This document shows positions 19,401-23,306 of a DNA stretch of 28,664 nt, piece after piece. Both the position numbers and the translations under genes were made by a program. Below the pieces are notes generated by a model that saw only the letters and a list, made by a program, of their open reading frames with translations, made no database searches and was not told the DNA's origin. This DNA comes from a virus. Location of the stretch: IMG/VR virus record IMGVR_UViG_3300030382_003394, positions 1-28,664 of that record; one strand, written 5' to 3'. Numbering within the stretch: the first letter of the stretch is position 1; each line of letters opens with the position of its first letter.

Positions 19401-21545
19401 TTGGCCGGTCTCTACAACATCTCCCACTAATTTATCACTACTAGAATTTAATGCCTGAGCAAATAATTGTTTGACAGCCGGGATTTTTTCCACTTGTTTC
19501 CACAACTGCTTTGTTGCCCAACTCAATCCAGTATACTTAGTGCCTACTCCTAATACCCCCTTAACCCATGGTGCTGGTGTAAAATTAAAAAAATCAAAGA
19601 AAAATTCAGCCGCCATTTGAATATTAGGGTCTTCGTATCTCATCTTTAGTTCGTCAGTCTCATGATGGTTTAAGCCGCGTGGCGGTAAACCTTGATTTGC
19701 TCTGTCAGCATTTATATGCTTTAGTAAATAATATTTTTCTTTATAATAATCTTCTTCTGCTTTTGCATCATAAAGCCATGTATACGAAAAATCTTTAGCT
19801 TCGTCATATCTTAATTTTGCTTCTTCTTCGGTCCAGTTTTTACTCCAAGGATGTAATATCTGGTCCACCAATGAGCGGTGTTTTGATAATGCTATACCAA
19901 TATATTCAGCGTAATGAGAAGAATATCTGTCTGTAGGATCCGTAGCTGGATTAGTACGTGTCGCAAACTTTTCTTCTGGGTCGGCACTATAGATTTCTTT
20001 TAGCTTCCGTCCGGACCACTTAAGAAAACCTTCTTCTTCTCTGTGGTCAGGCAGACTAGGAGCCAAAATTTCTCCAGTTCGGGCCAACCTATTTTTAAAA
20101 TGCTGCCAACCCTTTCTCCCGCCCTCTACAAGGCTGTCAGGCTGTGGCTCACTATCCATGCGTGCCTTAATTGCTTTTATGTTCTCAAACGTACCTGAAG
20201 ACATTACTTGGCCATAGCGCGTAGGCCCTGTAATGAACCCACCTGGCCTTATCATAGCCGCCACCGCATGGAACGGTATCATCACGCCTGCTCCAATTGT
20301 ACTTATAGTTGATGCGATACCACCAAGTATAGAAACACCTCTATCGTACATACCTCCAATAAACTCTACTTGCGCCTTACCTCTAGGGCCAGACTGATAC
20401 ATTAAACCTGCCTTTTGTTCTATCCAATTCCAACCAATTGATTCTAGACTGTCTAATAGCTTTTGTATGCCAGTAGGTGGGCCAGTCTCGATGTGTTGAC
20501 CCGCTATATATAGAGGGTCAACACTTTTCCCGCCCTTATTTCTATACTCTACATCACCTTCAAAGAAATAGGTTGGTGCTATGTTACTGCCTGGAGGAGG
20601 ATCTGGTAAGTTTTTATATGAAAAATCTTCAAATGGGGGTAAACCACTTGCTGTACCATCTATTCCTTTACCATCAGCAAACACGGTATTTCTAAAGCTA
20701 GCAGGTAACTTTCCTCCAGTAGTGTGGTATATCCATGCCAAAGTCATTGCTTCGGTATCTTTATAGCTTTGTGTATACACATTCTCCCTTGCTACAAATC
20801 CTCCTTTAACCTCAATATGCCGACCCACAAACTCTGCTAACTCTGCCCTCTGCAAGTTTTGCATTCTCCCCCGACGGTACCAATGTAATATTAGAGGCAC
20901 ATAATAACCAAGCTGATTGTTAGCATTAAATCTCCATTCATTAAAATCATCCGGCCCAAATGTTTTGCTATCCTCTATTGCTCCTCGTTTTCTAAGTTCA
21001 TATTCAACATGTCGTCTTTCTGCGGAAGTCATACTGAATATACCAACCGCATCGCCATGTACTCTTTCTTCATCACCACCAGAACGCGCCTGGATAATGG
21101 CCAAAATCACGTGTAATGGACCATCTATCCGAGTTCCTTTAAAACCTGCACTCTCTATAAGTGCAGTAGCTTCCTGGAAAAACTTCAGGGCACCTGCCTC
21201 TTCATCAATTACCTCAGATAGATCCTCAGCTAGTTCGCGTGGATCTCTTTCGTCTAACCGGGGAGCATCACTAGGTGCATCTGCCGGCTCTTCATCAGCT
21301 ACTTCAGGCGGCCTAATAATGTCTGGCATTCCCTCCGCAGCCTGTACCTGAGTCGCAACCTGCTCTTGTCTAACACGCGCTGGCCTACCTTCCTGTATTG
21401 AGGGAGTAACAACAGATGGTTTATCAATGCCAATAGGCCGAGGACCACCTGCTACCGGTGTTCTAGGTTTGAGTTCCTCGGCCCATCGTGCAAAACCGCT
21501 TTTTATTCGTTTTTTTCTTACTGCTTGTTCTCTTATGATAGCCAT
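4494..21545 (-). CDS. Giant polyvalent virion-type protein (5683 residues)
   Basis: One open frame of 17 kb without stop or frameshift, among the largest single phage genes. Order seen: basic start (REQAVRKKRIKSGFARW), acidic linker (about 70-115), lysozyme-like region lacking its Glu (138-243), hydrophobic segment (404-432), mixed helical region with LSARPGFTVRNVIDS (1139-1153), Gly-rich linker (about 1462-1486), tyrosine-recombinase domain (2764-2999), ddrB-type ParB-like domain (3504-3650), aromatic FPFWVFPTRSLSFW segment (4741-4754), Trp/Tyr-rich charged C-terminus. Position between portal and capsid genes is where N4 and T7 relatives keep ejected internal proteins. The domain mix matches known phage polyvalent proteins, packaged and delivered with DNA. 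No RNA polymerase motif was found, so this does not look like an N4 vRNAP. The ATG follows TAA-TAT with no good Shine-Dalgarno, implying translational coupling. Virion location is inferred. Confidence 0.85.
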   Translation of the reverse strand: MAIIREQAVRKKRIKSGFARWAEELKPRTPVAGGPRPIGIDKPSVVTPSIQEGRPARVRQEQVATQVQAAEGMPDIIRPPEVADEEPADAPSDAPRLDERDPRELAEDLSEVIDEEAGALKFFQEATALIESAGFKGTRIDGPLHVILAIIQARSGGDEERVHGDAVGIFSMTSAERRHVEYELRKRGAIEDSKTFGPDDFNEWRFNANNQLGYYVPLILHWYRRGRMQNLQRAELAEFVGRHIEVKGGFVARENVYTQSYKDTEAMTLAWIYHTTGGKLPASFRNTVFADGKGIDGTASGLPPFEDFSYKNLPDPPPGSNIAPTYFFEGDVEYRNKGGKSVDPLYIAGQHIETGPPTGIQKLLDSLESIGWNWIEQKAGLMYQSGPRGKAQVEFIGGMYDRGVSILGGIASTISTIGAGVMIPFHAVAAMIRPGGFITGPTRYGQVMSSGTFENIKAIKARMDSEPQPDSLVEGGRKGWQHFKNRLARTGEILAPSLPDHREEEGFLKWSGRKLKEIYSADPEEKFATRTNPATDPTDRYSSHYAEYIGIALSKHRSLVDQILHPWSKNWTEEEAKLRYDEAKDFSYTWLYDAKAEEDYYKEKYYLLKHINADRANQGLPPRGLNHHETDELKMRYEDPNIQMAAEFFFDFFNFTPAPWVKGVLGVGTKYTGLSWATKQLWKQVEKIPAVKQLFAQALNSSSDKLVGDVVETGQEGIDALIRTVDGEDVLESVVNQQVNTGGGDKNVSALLWKTATGQGNFVDTGLFKSPARKANVSELGGIVIDSKPWDIGSATDKVITLSAEDGSVIWRGAVDIDGKILKDLEGLRPIGKIDNILPDLGGRPVGGPVLKRLVKTLIGGDFFEYAKMADDELLKEIDRTKEIIRDAIPRDPGKQGAQRGHWSFSSLDEEEHLKFLEEELRRRTGKGIDFQGGGHIIEEVAEQDMKIRTGLVPVADQRTLFYRFHLVGMQSKNVPLPGKTYHLPGTLKTIKIKPKPGGAVEHVLRRGLAQSFLGRMKQVENLLRYSDEVQAATAKGDPFQGILDILDDSMERAKQLLPDGVDGQQMWTELGVRRQHELIMEQFTNRLKNEFFKRHGMPVGAIVYDRHGNKIEVDGTQVDEIVGKTPMWLRRLWIEANLSARPGFTVRNVIDSTFRALVGGNGPEFLRRDIHEILENTPIAQEVLAAFAGTELGHIARKWLERKRLPRFWKFNDWIEAISDISQSASHREKLIAAGVKDLPMGTAFEVFPYPIGRKGWPFWKKIFQFDFKKFPEGAPWGKIDASYATFVEMMRDYNEAFEVMMRIRLYDQKYWKTYDSMAEFIFERIIYETPGIKKSGQELLKHVIGRRTKNPEDLMKFVSLAIDDATGQLHAAPFLPEVLQNYKLGTELLREYNVSKVVAQDFARIQKAIEDDIVKTLNAHTPHSRRGSLGAQDVIDIFRRHRHTLDESFQKVLKQLDANDSAKGSGNVGLPTDPHPKPGGGGEGKVVEETRPSVEYVLSDVSEADHAKYSGKGKGSETLHESKESYTPAYAASSEMLDHRVKDINAQTETTVKKLRTLLNSKQTKELISSGVLIVDGEDIIKRADNFLANIKQATQEINDLNRDMFVHYLPGSALQDAMVMDAAGPKDIWKNKGVVAPFRGRHTAPLTGEKTGKGVDAYKVQQRMAMVMNARINAAYQDIIDQHLFPIKILNDGIFTKEGKRRVNQIELHKHVEEIINHLDEALLKLDELKSTKGWLTAAFGEEGKGWDTLYTVLKLDEDPTAWTRFLEKLKKDDINLYNDLKKMPGRIGVHFKKPEFAKGWLGMIDFKEWVEPTSLDPVFIKSPERTVKVAGFDIPVEHEAGELDDLLSGGAIRDPENSTMGIDDFYNLGWESENSVPKPNHILHMQVIPEKPQSFKPLLALTNGRKFDPYLMTSDGYLWRGWHTATTMKLDSFKGVVTKVPVKYDHYALGYLFDEPKRKVGTPPPLKKAVEEAVEEVTSPQKALDLQDVVENGKVNPIGKATATDDLNASLVGAGQTESMLDKFPPEEQSISELQMIVSTLNHKKIIYKGQGSTPDYIARDLGHLETYAEQLTIRLEEKAIVEGMKKVPNHESGMLALQNIMKKEHTLLADTQKLVSQTGKADPVMEYHKSLILRNTASEYLTHPDSGALIPHILDDGGTTPGWGLKAEKKVRVRNYLTGATEYTAENLAKEDWKVLSTIARLNGIEWNRILFPKGAAKGIGKKDFANHIVNMQRLDNIFKDLDQIEIKSLLENGKMPDRLSDDDVMEEARALYADLFGVEYAKADPFTSLALTWESKANREIQARRYTNYLDHIGKAIQEGQILPDHVLVSALATEQRLIELFQDRELARGFSKKYSKHRSVAQEAAFDSLDFAPDELISPERLHMEGWELATVAEGVLEDVQFSVKHARARLNEVANNAVRNSEGLDAGWRYAIYREDGRIPTYRLYKKQIPPDAIPWLLSLEDFMVWLRMADEEKARKYGWQWFTDKEHARIMTVLSGRQGHKNIDNMTGLAWKDKEVINKVRKARFDILKKAVRGGKNVPTQFLLEYDALIDERNRVGKLLLSAAGPGELLGPGGGGLTRVKSTKHAIWNDLTEYNEIAAEYWADYNTKYEKLTAREKRRQLAGVVDSKGRAKLPKIVSMLMALDDVRINTGNLGELIKTRDLLVEVRSNINFKTKQWEAQRKRIKHVVDPQQAKKQATIAEAWKRAETEITNRLTLVDDKVYSLDATWHDNRNKLSKSIAAHLSDPESTLGKKVKIKDTRPDAIRPRFGDFHQILTYLKNEALETGLEPGVKAKRMRTWALSELLAGTNSRWDAMSHLSWGDLDLELGEVWLHNPKLEGQLWKGVEKNEGGAYRLQEDAIQALTKYEGFVRSVLKTAEKTDWDNRLLFTWLPGETKFKSAPKKIPTQLRSHMEKAAKDAKDASGKPILDKRELRPHDYRNYAITRFYIGQNKNLEATREFARHADTAQTLGYLLPYRDPEELGMSISKSGRALAELAPQLQVDTTYAKMLTEADVGQAKKLENWIPKKAEATESEIKQLKNSWDKLLKQQAYKNVEDQSFLEGAQLFEGTGELVKGTELYERFFREAARRVDFINHPQEGIHVIRGMLKDLEAARKLSQELVQSGLDEAATIKKVLSDQLDVLETLQPAALYDVPSLYARNEDPMYFKGYKIYNKNGTAVAGGGVFNHRADAQDAADKLNALTHIQGLHVSPELEWRITDDWRDVFGNDYDNWRRWKFFNFQEEIAEHPDYRKITNEIRARYDYYTEPGHTFGLREYHPLEGGPLSWDAYLQDLEKRSVIDVNLQNFPPERIAKPKGTKFAAAQTKSGATLKRIKDNKSLRLRDPFKINGDDVVLIAPERGYKLVPKKQYPGEVRKFTMGHVSGFEGVEVTWNKKKYVMTNDIHFHSVDDFTISAQYSTDVPTWSMEPIYGKESYNISTLASDGVDQKTVTTKIVLINIDDATPQHILATDKLGQFEMVLNPNAPTNWNIVVPKNPQVAAEAIRLNAQSININRLLEDHRIFGSGMPVIDRYGNVIDGNARINMLLMNKYSRYPGSENILNLANNLDTHHDNWLQYQKAVKDQKTLMQHGILGDNPEQNEFIMNRINSGNNWVLVKMIDEPVQQSEIMRMIRIANNPQLLDDNLDTLYKIWEKEKAFLDEVSTKINLNAGDEASWGAINVQASNIAKDVSAEVLADRLARAAFIDLLGKDNLVIAHNLANHYTRNSDVYIRTLLDEVLMQYTNLKTLPLEARMLDEILHAADMVTKARMFLPNLALEDVIETLISPNNRYHSKAMIENEVLTELMRLISRATQPNYDQNISKAIAEYIANIKRNVPAANFLDQGKHYVRFSYTDTIVDSISGLQPEEHFLNAIRNNAVPGRARIRAERIVDNQTSDIIQLGRSGDTADVTQLEGGGSALGNILVKFEDPQQKVRYQALKFGFVLDIEFVEDADKMGKFVRSMKEKSTQSPKEIWRNYNREQYQLLLETPEAMALKNVEEFDKTLLDEVFNKEGNQDLWDQKGRISPMSIGPWESIDEVSQYPGVVQESFKRWATEQVRNAWEPAEIVAFQRLRESKEVVEMLSEMGKSGEVDKFITPQTWIAFWKTIDDMLLNHGFIPETSLTEVFKHVDTGAEPVFVFSERGKILRSRLAAMLLEPEMADDIAAYTIPQNMKDMSDLTDNAEVYRKFITRQLNDINEALFNPIELLASNKGTGKTSKPFSTGWSTIPGTRKGVFVGGGIADFLLGTVRNKVDGTGIGIHFLDETEIQILNEIRGGIFGKAQEVPQLMDEPTVWHYADVIDRLMPQHERVLVSSLTEGADGKISELSEGLITTQEALLQRINDRITNAHAQLQLKLSEAQIPFDIRISSEAPIQYTKTDYLPERLLDAGTTLPAGSHTIEGNKTIAGNPNFWRNPFGDEGMFGSWGSIFNLSSKEGIGPGGPELGKKLLREAYENYNNMLDKWFITLVDPEGSMKKTMGIDPEELVLILEKLQTDVIPSLKIAKRVSMHGTSKPKDYDIGSAAKPRFASQVPSEFLELANKTDEFWESMQEAFRRDFIAEQNVDNFLEDYMKYDPNNVNNGGYRLNKMQGEIRSEYGDEGLKFFNERYQQYVDWLKSDPREWINWKRLKKGSLLPQKTLLPLEGQRTAAEFRGMPSPEDVDIIAPGFFASTANPYTHNWQNNPGLLGRLINGSNSQTYSELRQIKGAVKEVGDIMVDYGSQTNLDQIMKSIFPFWVFPTRSLSFWGQQLATNPKLLATFNKIQDMSERVAYDEGHVNSYGKPLARFKGYLNLAGTNWWYNPLSPFSVSQAVPDWRSVSYKAPDPEEPVMNKIAAYFFAYGPRLGFHLGPWWVAPLRWTKVINEEDYPKRSPVGQIDLIPEWMQRDMKTKLDGTLRMNFEHDLITPEVTWKDFLIERQVLLTALEQIDGVPESDRATREQIALAAKHAIETRPDADVNNYMKGTEEFHKEDSLWIAARKTLEKDEYFARLIGYFTGIYMKSGHDYEGELYKIRDENNILKGLIEQHAGFEKIRQEQRYNTAEGIIGATYSTVGWVTDEDGKALHGEDRWEAIQKQLALQTEMMAMVAARGQIKRVRDLQVASHPVGTPWEVLQPYYEEYSQGIESLKERFPDATKEDWKPYNKHEDTIKTYIIDQWMNKLGDTRPSYDPILQTYPEYQEKILEWETALLPKIAETQFSGFVGDMAAIGINVEQDVLDDYYEPTGEKVNMFHKLMGGTDLAAKKELLSMANGSRWNGWDTMNDDLYDAMNRVWRDNYWGGYWDYIGDAKGYARTEKELAYKEKYPGGPSDAQLLQWMNEVPEYKGKWSDGVVLAARYGEGEDRVTIEDREEQRSTKRENDGAEIYRIYGWAGPKKSKFLSTLSKNFGDDIKDALLDMMKSERRQLGDRGVWVNWDEEFFMKVYNAVYATAEILGLDEPSDSMISEWAQVEELNEDFKEHREKMYGPDWRGQEQRYFDMSPKDRAEWREQFPEDYETLESGWDLKKVYGIDYPLWQKYYDPENYKGKDPLSVEYGGIDPSKSTGTSSGMGTIGSAGGNMYHYAVGPGFLRDSYKNVSMTDLGKGAKATGPSPWPTIQISGVALDEILSGSVSDETLKYLESLKARVEPYNSWENFLDRLRKLALARGPSENISQDPVVYPWQEGYVEPSAAGTVVQQ
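7236..7337 (-). other. Aromatic FPFWVFPTRSLSFW segment of the giant protein
   Basis: Residues 4737-4770. A strongly aromatic, hydrophobic stretch (IFPFWVFPTRSLSFWGQQLA) followed by a helix (TNPKLLATFNKI). Similar 'PF-x-x-F-x-x-x' patches occur near the C-termini of other very large phage internal proteins. The role could be membrane association or contact with the portal or core; neither is shown. Confidence 0.4.
10596..11036 (-). other. ddrB-type ParB-like domain inside the giant protein
   Basis: Residues 3504-3650. The core GSGMPVIDRYGNVIDGNAR matches the ParB/ddrB signature 'G-x-P-V-x-D-x-x-G-x-V-x-G-N-[GA]-R' (G3547-N-A-R3550). It is followed about 90 residues later by MIRIANNPQ, the 'x-x-a-N' strand typical of this superfamily, and then by a helical region. 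ddrB-type ParB domains are known from phage and conjugative-element polyvalent proteins and are thought to bind nucleotide or act on DNA. The exact activity here cannot be read from sequence. Confidence 0.6.
12549..13256 (-). other. Tyrosine-recombinase (phage integrase family) catalytic domain inside the giant protein
   Basis: Residues 2764-2999. Box I reads TNSRWDAMSHLSWGDLD and lines up without gaps with the Xer pattern 'TGLRxSELxxLxxxDI', giving R2820. K2856 sits in VEKNEGGAYRL, the expected beta-hairpin. LLFTWL matches the conserved 'LF' strand. Box II reads RPHDYRNYAIT, giving H2945 and R2948. ARHADTAQTLGY gives H2972 and the nucleophile Y2981, exactly nine residues apart as in XerD. 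All six catalytic positions are filled, so the domain may be active. Members of this family cut and rejoin DNA at short inverted-repeat sites. A core-binding domain probably precedes it but is not clear by eye. Confidence 0.75.
20250..20336 (-). other. Hydrophobic, glycine-rich segment of the giant protein
   Basis: Residues 404-432 (starting VSILGGIASTISTIGAGVM, then IPFHAVAAMI) carry no charge apart from one His. They are long enough to cross a membrane once, or twice as short helices around Pro424. In an ejected internal protein this could insert into the host membrane. It could also be a buried core helix. Confidence 0.5.
20817..21134 (-). other. Lysozyme/transglycosylase-like region of the giant protein, catalytic Glu replaced
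   Basis: Residues 138-243. The run ILAIIQARSGG followed by GDAVGIFSMT resembles the transglycosylase core 'AIIQxESGG ... GxxGLxQ'. The later NANNQLGYYVPLILHWY resembles the 'Ni-x-x-G-x-x-Y-L' helix. The residue at the catalytic Glu position is Arg154. Either the domain is a non-cleaving wall-binding relic or my alignment is off by a position. T7 gp16 likewise carries a transglycosylase at the N-terminus of an ejected protein. Confidence 0.5.
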
Positions 21546-21548
21546 ATA

Positions 21549-23066
21549 TTACAGTATCGCCACATTCGGTGCTTCATCCCAGAAAGACTCTAGGCCCGGT
21601 ACGTATGGATTGACCAGTAAAGCAAACACCGCATCAAGCCCTGCAGCGCCTTGTCCTTCCGCCGATCTCATCAAAGACTCATACGTGCGCTGAAATTTCT
21701 CTTTGTTTAAGCGGGTTATGTTGTCTCCAACATACATCTGTAAAGCTTCTATACCTCTTATGAGCCATCGAAGAGGCATTAGCCCTGAACCTATCAAAGC
21801 TTGGTCTCCACCAGCTTTTGCTCTCAATGCGGTCTCTAAAGCCTTAAGAGTGAGGCCCATGTTTCGCCAGCGATCACCATTGAAAAAGTCGTCCCAATTC
21901 TCGCCACCCATTACAGCTTGTGGTATAGCATTATAGTTTGCGAATACTTCGTCATTGAATACATTCATTTGATTCCCCATCAATTGCCTATCTGTTTGTG
22001 ATAAGTATGGCAACATAGCATTAGACAATGCTAAGAATATCGAATTCGGGTTAAGTTCGGCTGGAACATAGGGTATCCACCAACCATCTACTGCGCCCCC
22101 ACCTTCCTTCACGTAACTTGCGCCAAGATCTCTTTCGGTGTGCCCATATACATCAACAGCCCAATTAGCGATAACATCGCCAGCTGCAGAAGAAGTTCTA
22201 CCTGCATTGGGTTGTCCTGTAGTGCCGGCGGGTGTACCTCCGTCGCCGGCTGTTGTGGTCAGGCCGCCGGTACCCTCACTAAAATTTGGAAAATCCACAG
22301 CATATTGACCAAGCATTTTTTCTGCAATAACCAGTGTCTCTGGAAGCCACTTATAATTAGCCATAGCCCCTTCTGGACCTAAAGCCGCGACCTCACGCAC
22401 TATGAACGCCATGTTTTGTAACTGATCCCAAGGGCCTTGTCGTCCACCTATTAATAGCTTTTCATCATATGTTTCTGGAGGTATATCAGGTACTGCCGCA
22501 GAGTCCTTACTATTTGTATAAGGATTAACCTGGTGTTGATAGTTAGGGTCAGCTGCTCTTCGCATATCTTCGTAGTACTGCCATCCGGCTGCTTTTTGTG
22601 CATCGACAAATCCTAATCTCTTTTTCTGAGTATCAGTTTGAGCATTCTCACGAGCTTCGGCAGCTTCTTTAGCATCAGCTTCAATCTGTTTGTCAATCTC
22701 TACAACATCTCTAGGATCAACTACATCATAAGGTTCGCCATAATTGAAATAGTCTTGGTCTGTACCTGTTTTTATGTCAGGATCCACATAATCATCCCTA
22801 AAAATTTCTCCTCCAGGTCCAAACTGGTCGAAGTATGGGAGTTCTGGGTCTGGATTGTTTTGTATTCTAAACCCTGTTTCATGTGGATCATTTTCGATAA
22901 CTGTATTATTGTTATCCTCGTAGCTTCTATCGATGACACCGTGGACAATCTGGGATCGGTCAAACCATTTCTGTAAATAAGTTCTGGTGTCAGGCCCCTC
23001 ATCACCTGGTTTCCACCTGCCAACAGCAGGGGGTTTTGTAATACCTACTCTAGCTATTCTAGCCAT
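21549..23066 (-). CDS. Uncharacterised probable virion protein (505 residues)
   Basis: I do not recognise this protein. A longer open frame begins at 23111, but that start lies inside the preceding gene without a good ribosome site. The ATG at 23064-23066 (MARIARVGITKPP) has AGGAG eight bases upstream and follows the 78-residue gene's stop by two bases, so I chose it. The protein starts basic, becomes Asp/Asn-rich (residues about 50-110) and has a charged helical stretch (EADAKEAAEARENAQTD). A Gly/Thr-rich linker at about 259-296 (GLTTTAGDGGTPAGTTGQ) separates a mostly helical C-terminal half. No signal peptide or clear membrane helix is seen. It ends three bases before the giant gene. Coupling to that gene suggests a partner or co-packaged internal protein, but this is inference. 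Confidence 0.75.
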   Translation of the reverse strand: MARIARVGITKPPAVGRWKPGDEGPDTRTYLQKWFDRSQIVHGVIDRSYEDNNNTVIENDPHETGFRIQNNPDPELPYFDQFGPGGEIFRDDYVDPDIKTGTDQDYFNYGEPYDVVDPRDVVEIDKQIEADAKEAAEARENAQTDTQKKRLGFVDAQKAAGWQYYEDMRRAADPNYQHQVNPYTNSKDSAAVPDIPPETYDEKLLIGGRQGPWDQLQNMAFIVREVAALGPEGAMANYKWLPETLVIAEKMLGQYAVDFPNFSEGTGGLTTTAGDGGTPAGTTGQPNAGRTSSAAGDVIANWAVDVYGHTERDLGASYVKEGGGAVDGWWIPYVPAELNPNSIFLALSNAMLPYLSQTDRQLMGNQMNVFNDEVFANYNAIPQAVMGGENWDDFFNGDRWRNMGLTLKALETALRAKAGGDQALIGSGLMPLRWLIRGIEALQMYVGDNITRLNKEKFQRTYESLMRSAEGQGAAGLDAVFALLVNPYVPGLESFWDEAPNVAIL

Positions 23067-23068
23067 TA

Positions 23069-23305
23069 TTAGACTCCTAGTCTTGGCATGCCACTCATTA
23101 GTGACATCCACTCATCGGCCTGACCTCGCCCATAAGTATCTTCTAAATGCTTACGTTTGTTTGGGGTCATAGCACTATACATTGTTTTTTCGCGTGGGTA
23201 GCGATTCATTACATTGCGCCATTGCTTATCTGCATCATCGCCCAGCCCATGCCATAATTTCATAACTTTAAACTGGCGCGTGTCTGGTTTGTATCTACTT
23301 GCCAT
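23069..23305 (-). CDS. Small hypothetical protein (78 residues)
   Basis: I do not recognise this protein. It is short and strongly charged, with a basic N-terminal half (MASRYKPDTRQFKVMK) and a basic middle (YPREKTMYSAMTPNKRKH), ending in a Met/Gly-rich tail (MSLMSGMPRLGV). It has no membrane segment. It is supported as a real gene by AGGAG seven bases before the ATG, by starting one base after the portal stop, and by ending two bases before the next gene's ATG. Its place between portal and internal-protein genes suggests a minor head component or chaperone; this is inference from position only. Confidence 0.7.
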   Translation of the reverse strand: MASRYKPDTRQFKVMKLWHGLGDDADKQWRNVMNRYPREKTMYSAMTPNKRKHLEDTYGRGQADEWMSLMSGMPRLGV

Positions 23306-23306
23306 A

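Noticed and set aside
4494-21545. Giant protein as an N4-like virion RNA polymerase
   Set aside because: Position and size fit, but I found no T7/N4-type polymerase motifs and no DxDxD-type motif. The recognisable domains are of other kinds.
21549-23111. Longer start at 23111 for the 505-residue gene
   Set aside because: It overlaps the 78-residue gene and lacks a ribosome site; the ATG at 23066 has AGGAG at good spacing.
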